Of a stretch of DNA of 38,411 bases, positions 1 through 9,520 are shown piece by piece. This DNA is from Trachelipus rathkii (lineage: Eukaryota > Arthropoda > Malacostraca > Isopoda > Trachelipodidae). Both the position numbers and the translations under genes were made by a program. The stretch spans positions 1 through 38,411 of the forward strand of contig JABUQX010088642.1 of assembly GCA_015478945.1 (NCBI GenBank), read 5' to 3'. The notes under the pieces were generated by a model. The model saw only the letters and a program-made list of their open reading frames with translations. It was not told the DNA's origin and did no database searches. Positions within the stretch are counted from its first letter, which is position 1; every line of letters begins with the position of its first letter.

Positions 1-275
1 ACTTTAGCTTCACCCTTTCTTTTTAACAATTACAGCAATGTCTGGATGATTGCGTTTTTAATGTCTCATTAATTTAAAAGGATCCAATGAGATGTATTGT
101 GACCCTGATTAACTGCGTAGTGTAGGTAGACTCTTTTGTGCTGAAATCGAACTGACTGGTTTCCATCAACTGTGTTAACTATTTCATATTGATAATTGAA
201 AGTAATTTTTATCATCAGAGTGAGTAAAATATTCAAATATATGAGGTGTTTTCGATTTTGGTTTAGTTGACACAA
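1..275 (-). pseudogene. hAT transposase N-terminus, BED zinc-finger remnant (copy A)
   Basis: The minus strand reads ...NTVDGNQSVRFQHKRVY...GHNTSHWILLN and then, in shifted frame, an MRH-like segment followed by KRNHPDIA. Spacing and residues fit a BED-type zinc finger (an N-terminal Cys pair, then TSxLxxH...H) as found at the start of many hAT transposases. The cysteines are mutated in this copy; copy B retains a CTKE segment at the same position. The downstream catalytic region would lie to the left of the window. No intact start or frame exists, so it is a dead fragment. The BED assignment rests on pattern recognition over a short, degenerate stretch. Confidence 0.5.
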
Positions 276-383
276 ATATTTTCTTAACGATATTAAACTT
301 AATTAAAGTTATCTATAAGAAGTATCGAACCTTTTTTATTATTGAAAAATAAATTTCATAATAAATTTCTGGAAAAAAGAGAA

Positions 384-510
384 TATATATACTATATATA
401 TTATCTATATAATATATATATCTATATATATATATATAATAATTATATATATATTATTATATATATATATATATTTATAATATATATTATAATATATATA
501 TTATACACAT
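384..510. repeat. (AT)n-rich array inside hAT copy A
   Basis: Imperfect TA/AT dinucleotide tract lying between the GC-rich hAT terminus and the transposase. Copy B has an AT array at the equivalent place (4428-4690), so an AT seed is probably part of the element and has expanded independently. Confidence 0.85.
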
Positions 511-732
511 GTAGTAATAAATTAATAATTACTTAATTTTGTTTTTGCCGGAGCGGAGCAGCCTCTTTTTTGCGGCTCCGGCCCTCCGGCTCAGGTCCCC
601 CTAATGATTTCGCCTCGGCTCCAGATCCCAAAATTTCGCCTCCGCTCCGGCTGAGAAAAAGTTTTCGGCTCCGGCTCCGGCTCCACCCAAACCTTGCGGC
701 TCCAAGGCTGCCGCTCCGGCTCCGCAGCCCTG

Positions 733-1093
733 GTTTTTGAGTATTAAAAATTTAAAAGGCACATATTTTTCATCTCTAAAATAAGATTACAAGTAAGCTT
801 TAAAATTCATTTTAAGTATTTTTATAAGAAAAAAACAATTTGTTTCTTTTTTTTTTAAATCTATATCTAATTTCCACAAGCACATTGATGATATCTAACA
901 TCATTATATTGTCATCATTATTATTACTTTTTCTTTTTGTTTTTTATCTTACATAAAAATCGGTTACTTTCATAAATTCAATTTCATCTATGCTATCTAT
1001 TTGATATTATTCCACAACAAACAAACAACTTAAGCTTTCTCTTTTCCTTCATTTTTTTCTTTCCTTCGTTTTGGTGATCTTTCTTAGAAGGGT
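733..1093. other. AT-rich spacer, nothing recognised
   Basis: About 360 bases of AT-rich sequence with short poly(T) and poly(A) runs between the hAT end and the next AT array. I see no coding frame, terminal repeat or RNA gene. Confidence 0.6.
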
Positions 1094-1094
1094 T

Positions 1095-1181
<87 letters not shown>
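1094..1181. repeat. (TA)n microsatellite
   Basis: Nearly pure TA dinucleotide repeat followed by a short A run, directly upstream of the LINE reverse-transcriptase fragment. It creates a spurious minus-strand frame rich in Ile and Tyr. Confidence 0.95.
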
Positions 1182-1184
<3 letters not shown>

Positions 1185-1342
1185 AAAAAAAAAGCTTCTT
1201 AAATGCTTGGTATTCTGAGAATATGAGAAGAGTGTGAAGGGAACACTTGAAAATCTGCATAGCATTTGCAGTAATGAAGGGATTGTGTGTGGGTTTGATA
1301 GTGTAAAAAGAAATAGGGATTTTAAGGATAAGATAATAGATA

Positions 1343-1985
1343 GTGAGAGAGTTGAAAAATGATAAATCCCCAGGTATAGATGGAATTAGTGGTGAAATGA
1401 TCAGGAATGGAGGTGAGATTGTGATTAACTTTAAATGGAAGTTTTGTAACAAAGCGTTTATGGAACGCATAGTTCCGAAAGATTGGAGGAAAACATTAAT
1501 AGTACCCTTATATAAGGGTAGGAGGGATAAGGGAACTATAGGGGAAGTTAATTTATTGAGTGTTGTAGGGAAGACATATGCTAGTATTTTGTTTGAAGAG
1601 TGCATTGAGGGACTGATTGGTAAAAAACAAAATATGCGTTTACATGTTTTAGAAGATTTGTAGATCAAATTTTCACATTGAAACAATGATTAAGAAAATG
1701 AGAGAAGAATAATAAATTGTATTTAGGTTTTATAAACTTGCAACAGGAGTATGACAGGATTAATAGGGAAGCACTGTGGCACTTGTTAGTGATATATGGT
1801 GTTGGTGGTGGGCTTCTGAATAGAATCAAAAGTAGTTATTTGATAATGAAGCGTGTTTAAAAATAAATGGAGTTAGACTGAATGGGTTAATATTAATAGT
1901 GCAGTGAGGCAGGGATGTGTTATGTCTCCTTTGCTATTTAATTTGTATGTGAATGGGGTGATAAAAGAATTAGAGGACAAATAGA
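1343..1985 (+). pseudogene. LINE reverse transcriptase fragment (5' half of interrupted LINE)
   Basis: The frame 1343-1663 contains KNDKSPGIDGISGEMIRNGG and LLSVVGKTYASIL, which are RT fingers/palm motifs of non-LTR retrotransposons (the K-PG-DGI block and the NYRGISLLSVVGK-like block). After frameshifts it continues as DQIFTLKQ, INLQQEYDRINREALWHLL (catalytic motif A, F-D-x-x-A-Y-D-like), VGGGLLNRIKS and AVRQGCVMSPLLFNLYVNGVIKELEDK (motif B, RQGC-SP-LFN). The YADD motif C that should follow within about 25 residues is absent, because Gypsy sequence begins near 1986. Matching C-terminal LINE sequence resumes near 8400. Multiple frameshifts make it non-functional. Confidence 0.85.
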
Positions 1986-2241
1986 AGTACAGTTTACAAA
2001 TCTTATAGGGATGCTGTGATGGATCATTCGTTACATGTAGTTACAAAGGTGGTTAAGCAGTGTTCAGGAGAAAAGAATGTAGAAATGGGAGGTAGGAATT
2101 ATAATACATCTAATCACAGGCAGGATAATGGTATGACTAATGGTGAGTGGAAATGTGGCTAAAGACCCACTGTATATCATGGGAATGAGAGAGGAGCAGC
2201 TGTGGGACAGAGAATGCCAAGAATGAATGGAAGTGGAATGA

Positions 2242-2472
2242 ATGCTATTGAATGGCAGCAAGGGGGGATGTATCTATTGTAAAAGGCCTGTCCATACAAT
2301 AGCTGCAGTCAGCAAGAGAATGAGATCGTGTTTTGGATGCGGTGGAAAAGGACATTTTGTGTATGAATGTATGAATCCTAAGAGTAGATGTTTTGAGTGT
2401 GAGCAGTTGGGGCATGTTAGAAGGTATTGTCTGAATCTAAGGAATGTGGGTCATCCAGGGTTTAGCCAGTGA
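2242..2472 (+). pseudogene. Gypsy Gag C-terminus with two CCHC zinc knuckles
   Basis: Two retroviral-type knuckles with exact C-x2-C-x4-H-x4-C spacing are visible: CFGCGGKGHFVYEC and CFECEQLGHVRRYC. In retroelements these bind the genomic RNA in the nucleocapsid. A third, upstream CIYCKRPVHTIAAV looks like a decayed knuckle. Gag sequence probably begins near 1986 (DAVMDHSLHVVTKVVKQC... in another frame, and NGSGMNAIEWQQGG just before), so the ATG at 2242 is not a true start. Downstream the frame shifts into a Ser/Thr/Pro-rich spacer and then the protease. A fragment only, within the Gypsy body. Confidence 0.9.
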
Positions 2473-2576
2473 CGTATTCAAAGGTTGGACCACCGGTGCA
2501 GCCAGTTCCTACAGCAATTCCTCAGCACCCACAGGTGAGTCAGAAGATGTTTCAACTCCCACAAGCTTCTCAACAA

Positions 2577-2716
2577 GAAGAGTTGGATCATCAACTGGCT
2601 ACTATGTCGAAAAACATATAGATGTGGGGCCCCACTTAATACAAGTGAAGAGTTGGATCATCAACTGGCTACTATGTTGAGAAACATGTAGATGTGGGGC
2701 CCAACTTAATACAAGT
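2577..2716 (+). repeat. 70-bp tandem duplication in Gypsy gag-pro spacer
   Basis: Two adjacent units, 2577-2646 and 2647-2716, each starting gaagagttggatcatcaact and ending ttaatacaagt, with only a few substitutions. The 70-bp length is not a multiple of three, so it adds a frameshift to the Gypsy polyprotein. Confidence 0.95.
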
Positions 2717-3175
2717 GAAATTGAAAGATGTGATAGTGGGTTTATCAGTTTTGAATGTTTTCTTTTGGATAAATGATGGCATAAATCCTAGTCATTGCAT
2801 GAGTGTGAGAGTTAAAATAAGAGGAATAGAAATTGATGTTGCTTGATAGTGGGTGTGGTAAAAATCTAATATTTAGGATGTGTTTGATAGAGTTCAGTTG
2901 TGTGGGACTCAGTTGAGAGAGATAGAGGGGAACAAATTAAAGGTCTTGGTTTTGTGCCTGTCAATATTTTGGGTTGTGTGTGTGAAAGAGTAGGTATGGC
3001 AGGAGTTCCTATGAAAAAGTGTGAATACTTTGTATTGGATATGGGTAGATGGATAGCAGTAACTATACTATTTTAGGGTTAGATTTTTTTAAGAAAAATA
3101 GGTTGACCATAGATCCAGCAAGAAGATATATTATTAGTAATGATCTAGAAGAGGGAAAGAGTGGGTGGTGTACCT
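2690..3175 (+). pseudogene. Gypsy aspartic protease remnant
   Basis: Translating across frames gives LLDSGCGKNLIF near 2840, the catalytic D-S/T-G motif of retroviral-type aspartic proteases, and near 3070 ILGLDFFKKNRLTIDPARR, matching the ILGxDFL block that closes the protease fold. These enzymes cleave Gag-Pol. An upstream segment (KLKDVIVGLSVLNVFFW and MSVRVKIRGIEI) fits the N-terminal part of the domain. Stops and frameshifts break it. It sits correctly between Gag and RT. Confidence 0.75.
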
Positions 3176-3699
3176 AAAATTCCCAAACAAGAAAGAACAA
3201 AAATATTTGAAAGGATATAAAATGTATGCAAGTGAGAAGTTAAGTTGATTCAAATGAGCCTAAGAAAGTTAGTTACATGGTAGAAAGATGTTTCAGAATG
3301 TATGCTTGTTAGTTCAATGATTATGATGGATGATAGCTGTGCCAAGGTGAAAGTTAAAAGTGGCTCATGTGTTTGATGGAATTTTAAATTTAGATGACCC
3401 TTTTGTTTATGCGTGAGAGAGACCAGATAAGAGGACAGAAGGTTATAGCAATTCAAAATGGTGACCTATTGGGACGAATGTATACAGTTGTAGATGAATT
3501 TTGATTTGTTTGAAGGCTTAGATGGGGAATGGTATGAGTGCTGTGTGAGTAATGGTGTCAAGAGATCATAGTTGCCAAAGAAAGGATAAGGAATGGACAA
3601 GAGAGAGGTTGCTGAATCAGTTAGATGCGAGATGCAAGAGTAGTGATGATATTGGAAATGCAAGGTTGCCTGAATTTTGATTAATACTGAATGACTACT

Positions 3700-4221
3700 C
3701 CTATTTACCAACAACCAACGTTTCACAAATCCTGTATCTGATGAGATTGAGACTCAGTGTGGAGAGTTTTTGAGAGCAGGAGTTTTTCAAAAAGTGAACC
3801 ACCATGGAACAACCTGATTGTACTTATCAGAAAATCTGATCAAAGTTTAAGATTGTGTGTAGACTATAGAAAGTTGAATGAAAGAATTGTAAAAGATAGA
3901 TTCCCTATGTGCATGATTTCTGAATGTGTATATTTGATGTGGGATGAAAGTGTTTACAAAGATGGACTTGGTTAGGGGTTACTATCAGATGCCTCTTGAG
4001 ACATCTGCTAGGCATATGATGGCTTTTTGACAGCGCAAAAGCATTATGAATGAAAATGATTGTCTTTTGGGTTAGCAAATGCACCTACAGCATTTCAGAG
4101 AGCAATTGGGAGTTTGTTGAGTAAGAGGAAAATAATATAATAGTATTCATAGATGACATCTTGATTATGACTGAAATGTATGAGGAGCATTTGAGTATGG
4201 TTGGAAGATGTCAAAGCAGTT
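3700..4221 (+). pseudogene. Gypsy reverse transcriptase, N-terminal and catalytic part
   Basis: The stretch starts with VSDEIETQCGEFLRAGVFQ, then PPWNNLIVLIRKSDQSLRLC and VDYRKLNERIVKDRFPM (3757-3930), followed in shifted frame by TKMDLVRGYYQMPLETSARH (catalytic motif A, first Asp in KMDL), FGLANAPTAFQRA-like codons near 4070-4110, and IVFIDDILIMTE near 4140, where FIDD is the YxDD catalytic box. The catalytic aspartates can therefore all be found, but in different frames. The sequence breaks off after HLSM-EDV-KQLK, where the hAT element begins. The C-terminal continuation is at 7431. Confidence 0.9.
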
Positions 4222-4427
4222 GAAGCCAGAGCCGAAGGTTTTGGGTGGAAGCCGGAGGCAAACTTTTTGAGGGACTGGAGCTGGAGCCGAAATTTTGGGG
4301 GATCTGGAGCCGGAGTCGGAGCCGAAATTTTAAGGGGACCTGGAGTCGGAGCTGCGAAAAAAAGAGGCTGCTCCGGCTCTGGCAAATACAAAATTAAATA
4401 ATTATTAATATTTATTACTACAGGTGT

Positions 4428-4450
4428 TATATATATATATATATATATAC

Positions 4451-4537
<87 letters not shown>

Positions 4538-4597
4538 GTCTATATAATTAAGATCACCTCCAATTCTTCCAATATTTCAATTTATATACGGTATATA

Positions 4598-4641
<44 letters not shown>

Positions 4642-4690
4642 ATCTATATATATATAGTATAATATATATAGTATATATATATATATTCTT
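4428..4690. repeat. (AT)n arrays inside hAT copy B
   Basis: Two TA-rich blocks separated by a non-repetitive segment at about 4535-4600. Copy A has only one block at the equivalent place, so copy B has gained extra sequence here. Confidence 0.9.
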
Positions 4691-4879
4691 TTTTTTCCAG
4701 AAAATTGAATTATGTTATATTATTATTCAATAATAAAAAAGGTTTGATACTTCTATATGATAACTTTAAATTAATTAAGTTTAATATCCTTAAGAAAAAT
4801 CATGTCAACTAAACCAAAAATCGAATTTAATGTATTTGAAATATATTATATTACGCAAAATGAATAAAAATAACTTTTT

Positions 4880-6706
4880 TGTCAATATGAAATACTTAAC
4901 ATACAGTTGATGGGAAACAGTCAGTTCCATAATGCACAAAAGAGTCTACCTAACTACCATTACTCATGGGTCACAATACATATATTGGATCCTTTAAAAA
5001 TGCGACAGTTAAAACGCTATCATCCATACATTGCTGCAAATTGTTAAAAAGAAAGTGTGAAGCTAAAGATAATCAGGTAAACTTTTATATTTCAAAAAAA
5101 CTCAGACTAAAGTGTGGAAACTTTTTTCAGTTGCTATAAACTTGTTTTGTCTATGATGTGAAAAATTCAAAAATAACAATTGGAATGTTGTTAAAAGATA
5201 GTGACCCATTAGTTTTTCGTTTGCATGACCAGGATTTAAAGCACTGTGTGGAGATATGGCTTAGAAACTGGAAGTCCTTTAGACTGGAAAAATATTATTG
5301 GTAAAATAGTTCTAAAAGAAGAAATAAACAAATAATAAGCTTAAAAATTGCATAAAAGGGACGCTTTGGTGCATTTAAAAATGATACTTACAATGGGCAA
5401 AGCTAATTTATTTGTCAATTAATTTTTATATTGTGTGGATGAAAGATAAATACCAATAATGTTCTAATATGTTAGCAGTAAATAGAAAAATACTCAACAT
5501 TTCAGCGAATATATTCAAGATTTGTTTCTGACATCTTAAAAGAATTTTGAAATAACAAGAGGCCAAGTAATTAGCTTTAGTTACGGATAACGCATCAAAC
5601 ATGATCAGTTCGATTGAAAATTAAATAAGGACAATGAGGTGAGGAATAGGAAATTGGAGAGGTTTGATTACTGTATTTTTTGAATGAATTACTAAACAAT
5701 AAGTTATTTTTTTAGAAATGAATTGATAAAACTATGAAAAGACTATGTTCCGATAACGTTAACATGTGCACACATGAGATGTGGAGTTAATACTTTACAC
5801 AGTTAGCAGTGCAGTGATGGTTCCACAATAACTCATAGAGCAAATCTTATAAGCAGGGCGAGACAAATAGGAAAAGCAGCAAATACCCCAAAATTAATGG
5901 AAGTTCTAAAAGATTCAAGTTGCAAAAGTGGCATCTTAGGTCAAGAGACAAGATTGGGGAAGTACATGTCTTTATCCTCTAAAGCTTCTGCAACTAAAAG
6001 ATTATAGTAGTAGTATGAGGCTGCCGGTACTCCTGAAACTTTCTCTCTCTGACAGTCAGTGGGAACAAATCGATAAACCCAAAAGAGTTATTAAAACACC
6101 CATATTTACACACCAAAAAATATTCAATCAGAGATTGACTGAAGGAAAATTTTTATAGAGAACGGATTTTAGCAAATCAAAAATAAATTCCATGAAAGAA
6201 GGGAAAAGAATGTTAACTGAAAATATAAATATTTTTGTCGGCAAATCTTTGTTTAGAACTTTCCAAACATGAGTTTCTGCAGTTTCAGGAATCCTTCGCT
6301 TGCAGAATTTTTGTTCAAGATGTATAGATGAATGTCAATTTGCCAGAATAATGGGAAAAATTGGAGCAAGCTGGAGCATTGAAAAAACTAAAAAGACAAT
6401 TCACTAGTAAAAGACATTCAACCTAAATATCTTCTAGTAAAATAAAAGGTAGAATTCCATAAGTCATTAGATGGAATAATGAAAATCGAATGGAAATCAA
6501 AGTTAACAGTTATTGGGGCAATCTCTTACTATCCTAAATTTTGCATGATGCCGCTTGCACAATTACAGCTTTTCCTCCTATTCAAGAAAATGTTGAGAGC
6601 TTATTTCGCTTTAAAAAATAATAAATCGGATCTAAAGGACATCGTTAAAAGGAGGATTTTATTGATGGCGAGTGGTTTCATTTTTAAAACAAATTGTTTT
6701 GAATAA
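4880..6706 (+). pseudogene. hAT transposase remnant (copy B)
   Basis: In several frames: TVDG-QSVP and CTKE...GHNT near 4905-4985 (BED-like zinc finger); LALVTDNASNMI near 5570-5605, which fits the catalytic TDNxxNM block; MRCGVNTLHLAV near 5765-5800, like the C-AH-L-L helix that follows it; DWGSTCLYPLKLLQLKDY and LSLSDSQWEQI at 5965-6080; and near 6560-6706 ENVESLF followed by ALKNNKSDLKDIV and FKTNCFE, matching the VERLFSALKIIKSDLR-type hAT dimerisation domain. Transposases of this type cut and paste the element through its terminal repeats. Many frameshifts and stops are present; it is not functional. Confidence 0.75.
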
Positions 6707-6780
6707 ATTTAATATTACTATGGTCGGGCTGTTCAAGGAGAAATTTTATTTTAAAAGTTAGGAAGAAAGTTGAAATTATC

Positions 6781-6793
6781 ATATATTATATAT

Positions 6794-6831
<38 letters not shown>

Positions 6832-6847
6832 TATTATATATATATAT

Positions 6848-6893
<46 letters not shown>
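6781..6893. repeat. (AT)n array near 3' end of hAT copy B
   Basis: Imperfect TA/ATT repeat just after the transposase remnant and before the GC-rich right terminus. Confidence 0.9.
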
Positions 6894-7430
6894 AAATCTG
6901 TTTTGAATTAAAATTGTAAAATGTGTTCCAGGCTCAAAGTTCAACGAGGAATTATTTTAAACTTTAAGTTTTTCATGTAAAATTGATTTTATTCTTTTTT
7001 AAAAAAAAAAATAAATAATTAATTATCGTCATGAAAAGGCACTTCATCGTTCAAAGAGAAAATTATACTTAAAAATTTAGAAAAAAAGTGAATGATTCCT
7101 TTTCTGTAATTCTAATAAAATTCTGTTTTCTATAAAATATAAACTAAGCTTTAATTTTTAAGCTAATTAAAGATGTCATTAACAAACATTTAATTTCATC
7201 ATACCTCAAAATTTTGTATCAGAATTAATGATTTCATGACTGTAAATGGAGAAGGAATTATAACAAGGGGTCGGAGCCGGAGTCAGAGCGAAGCCGGAGT
7301 CAAAGCCGAGTCGGAGCCGGGTAATTTAAAATGCTGGAGTCGGAGCCGGGTAATTTTAAAATGCTTGAGCCGGAGTCGGAGTCGGAGCTGGAAAAAAATT
7401 TGCCCGCTCCGCAGCCGCGCTGAAACATTA

Positions 7431-8247
7431 GTTGGGGTTAAGGCTAAACCCTGCTAAGTGTGAATGGTTTTTGGAAGAAAGAGTTTTCTAGGACAGTGAA
7501 TGAGTCTGGTCTTTGGAAATCTGCAAAGTATATGAAGAAAGTAGGTGAGTTTCTGAGACCCAGAACTGTGCGAGAGTTGAAATAATTTTTAGGATTGATA
7601 GTATCAGCGAAAATTTATAGAAGTGTATTCAGGAATTGCTAAGCTTTTGATGGAATGAAAGATAAAACTATTGTGTGGGAGGATAAAATGATTGACACTT
7701 TGAAAAGTTGAAAGAATGTGTAATGAATAATTTGAAGCTTGCTTACTGCACTATAGTATGAATGCTAATCTAATTTTGTATGGGAAGTTGGTTGTCACTG
7801 AATGCTAATTAATTTTGTATGGGAAGTTGGTTGTCACAGATGCAAGAAGTGAATGGGCAAGAGGTTAGAAGAATGTTTGGATATGTGTCAAAAGCCTTCA
7901 GTACCAAAGAATGAAACTATTCTAACATTGAGTGAGAGTTGGTTTCTATGAGATTTTGTGTGAAAGCATTTAAAGGATTTTTGTATGGTGCAAACTTTAT
8001 TGTTCGAATGGATCATCAACCTTTGTTATATCTGCACTGTATGCAAACAGTGGATAATTGGATTGCAAGAACAAAAGAGGATTGGAACGAGTTTATGATA
8101 TTGCATATACACCTGGTGAAAGAAATGATCTCTGATGGATTGTTACAAGTGACTAGAGCGAATGAGGAAGAGGAAGCGAGTTTGAATCTGAAGTATTTGC
8201 CTAAAGATTTATTAAAGTTACAAGAGAGTAAAGGAGGAGGTGATTAA
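7431..8247 (+). pseudogene. Gypsy RT thumb and RNase H (continuation after hAT)
   Basis: Starts LGLRLNPAKCEWFLEERVF, the block that follows YxDD in Gypsy RTs, then GEFLRPRTVRELK-FLGLIVSA, typical of the thumb/connection region. RNase H follows: VVTDARSEWARG near 7830 (first catalytic Asp), then the frame 7939-8247 with LVSMRFCVKAFKGFLYGANF, VRMDHQPLLYL (catalytic TDHxPL-like block) and NWIARTKEDWNEF. RNase H degrades the RNA strand during reverse transcription. The frame 7939-8247 ends in an acidic EEEEAS stretch. Frameshifts and a 40-bp tandem duplication disrupt it. No integrase follows. Confidence 0.9.
7759..7837 (+). repeat. 40-bp tandem duplication in Gypsy RNase H region
   Basis: Two adjacent units, 7759-7798 and 7799-7837, both tgaatgctaat...ttttgtatgggaagttggttgtcac, differing by a one-base deletion. 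It duplicates the NANLILYGKLVVT codons just before the first RNase H aspartate. Confidence 0.95.
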
Positions 8248-8399
8248 ATGTTTGAAAGTGTTTTATATGGATTGAAAGATTTGAGGGAAATGGGTTTAAA
8301 ATATAATTTGCCAGAAAGTGTGAATGCTTTAAGGAAAGAGATGAGTGAATGTGTGAAACACCCTGTAAAATAGGAATCGTTGATAAAATGGGGAGTAAA

Positions 8400-8830
8400 A
8401 GTGTTAGGGAGTAATGTGGTGTGAAGAAGGGTGTAAATGAATGAATAAATGATTGTATTAAGATGGTTTGGTCATATGGAAAGGATTGATGATGATGGTG
8501 AGTGTGCTGAGAATAAACCAGCTGAGAGAAAAAAAAAAAAATTGTGGATTGAGTCAGTAACAGAATGGAAGATTGGCAAAGGTGAGAAAAAAGGTACATA
8601 ATAGGAGTGAATGGATAAGTTTTGTGATAGGGTGTGGTTGCGGCTTGGCCCAAGAGATGAACCCTACATTGATGAGATACCACAGTGAGGGTCCATCACA
8701 GTCTTGTGAAGCCCTAGGGGAACATCTCTTCTTCACTTAAGGGGATGGTTGGGGGGGGTGCTTTCCTTTCAACTTCCACTACTTTCATGTTTCCAGGGTA
8801 TGTAGCACACCTCACTGCCAATCTGGGGAA
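8400..8830 (+). pseudogene. LINE C-terminus and 3' UTR (3' half of interrupted LINE)
   Basis: Across frames the strand reads CGVKKGVNEWINDCVLRWFG and HMERIDDDGECAEK, the C-terminal RWFGHMER block that follows the RT in a group of non-LTR elements abundant in arthropods. It continues into a 3' UTR with GDEPYIDEIPQ-stop near 8655 and the segment ...ctcactgccaatctggggaag ending at about 8830, followed by an AT array. The 3' UTR recurs at 17045-17115 (plus) and 19374-19600 (minus), confirming it as a mobile-element end. It is probably the other half of the LINE at 1343-1985, with about 700-800 bp including YADD missing. Confidence 0.8.
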
Positions 8831-8837
8831 GTATATA

Positions 8838-8934
8838 CCGTATATATATATATATATATATAATTATATAAAATTTAATTAAGTTATAATATATATATAT
8901 ATATATAATATATATATTATATATATATATATTA

Positions 8935-8990
<56 letters not shown>
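8838..8990. repeat. (AT)n microsatellite at LINE 3' end
   Basis: Long TA/AT repeat starting immediately after the LINE 3' UTR. Confidence 0.95.
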
Positions 8991-8993
<3 letters not shown>

Positions 8994-9377
8994 GCTCATA
9001 TCTCACTGACATTGCCCTGTTTTAGGAGGAGTGTGTGGTAGTAATTTTCTCCTTACGATCTGCTTGTGAGATCAAACTTGGAAATTTCACCATTCAAACC
9101 AAATCACTGTACTGTTTTGAACCACTGTTGCATTGCTCGCTTAAAATATTTGTATCACTATTACTACAGACTCTGCTCCTCTGAACTCGTTAGTTCCCCT
9201 ATCTCTTATCTTGTATTTTCAGTCTCATCCTTCCCCCCCCCCCCCATATATATTCTTTCTTTCTCCTCCCTTCTCTTCTCACTAGATGTTGCCTAGAGGT
9301 GAGTAACATGCACAGAAAGAGGATAATTAAGTAGAAGAGCATGATGTAAGTGAAAAGGAACTCCTCCCATCCCCTCA
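8991..9377. other. Unassigned intron-like spacer
   Basis: Unique-looking sequence with a C12-13 homopolymer at 9233-9245 and pyrimidine-rich stretches. A frame exists at 9066-9296 but its Ser/Pro/Tyr-rich content looks like chance. No exon signature is convincing. Confidence 0.5.
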
Positions 9378-9485
9378 TATATATATTATATAATATATAT
9401 ATATATATATATAGTATATATATATATATAGTATATTATATATATATAATATACTATATATATATAATATAGTATATATATTATT
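9378..9485. repeat. (AT)n-rich array
   Basis: Imperfect TA array ending 36 bases upstream of the first host exon. Confidence 0.9.
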
Positions 9486-9520
9486 TGGACTAAAATATTT
9501 TTAATACGGTATATTTTTAG

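Larger units (their letters stand above)
1..732 (-). mobile_element. hAT DNA transposon copy A, 5' part, truncated by window edge
   Basis: The reverse complement of 1-732 matches 4222-5075 along almost its whole length (terminal GC-rich repeat, AT array, then the transposase N-terminal region), so this is a second copy of the hAT element annotated at 4222-7422, in the opposite orientation. Its outer end is at 728-732, reading CAGGGCTGCGGAGC on the minus strand, a typical hAT-type CAGGG terminus. The subterminal 541-732 is a degenerate array of GGAGCCGGAGC-like hexamers. Bases 733-740 (gtttttga) would be the 8-bp target duplication, but its partner lies outside the window. The rest of the transposase is cut off at position 1. 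The superfamily is assigned from the transposase motifs of copy B. Confidence 0.75.
4222..7422 (+). mobile_element. hAT DNA transposon copy B inserted in Gypsy RT
   Basis: Bounded left by a GGAGCCGGAGTCGG-like subterminal array (about 4222-4385) and right by a similar array (7268-7422) ending ...CCGCAGCCGCGCTG; the inverted right terminus CAGCGCGGCTGCGGAGC resembles the CAGGGCTGCGGAGC end of copy A. Bases 7423-7430 (aaacatta) are a candidate 8-bp target site. No left partner remains, which suggests a small deletion at the left end. Inside are a BED-like N-terminus, a catalytic-region remnant and a C-terminal dimerisation domain. The Gypsy RT frame is continuous across the insertion (KQLK...LGLRLNPAKCEW), which places the insertion precisely. 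Confidence 0.8.
1986..8380 (+). mobile_element. Gypsy-type LTR retrotransposon body, no LTRs, split by hAT
   Basis: In order on the plus strand: gag nucleocapsid with two CCHC knuckles, aspartic protease, reverse transcriptase, RT thumb and RNase H. This is gag-pol order, and the RT phrases (RLCVDYRKLNE, GYYQMPLE, FIDDIL) are of the Ty3/Gypsy type. The integrase expected downstream of RNase H is not seen before the LINE resumes near 8400, and no long terminal repeats flank the body, so both ends are missing. The RT is broken at about 4222 by a hAT insertion and resumes at about 7431. Boundaries are estimated from where LINE-like translation stops and restarts. Confidence 0.8.

Noticed and set aside
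342..536. 64-residue plus-strand frame
   Set aside because: Poly-Ile/Tyr translation of the AT array inside hAT copy A.
1084..1686. 200-residue minus-strand frame
   Set aside because: Antisense of the LINE RT fragment plus an AT array; the plus strand carries the RT motifs.
8201..8683. 160-residue minus-strand frame
   Set aside because: Antisense of Gypsy/LINE sequence; the plus strand has the RWFGHMER LINE block.
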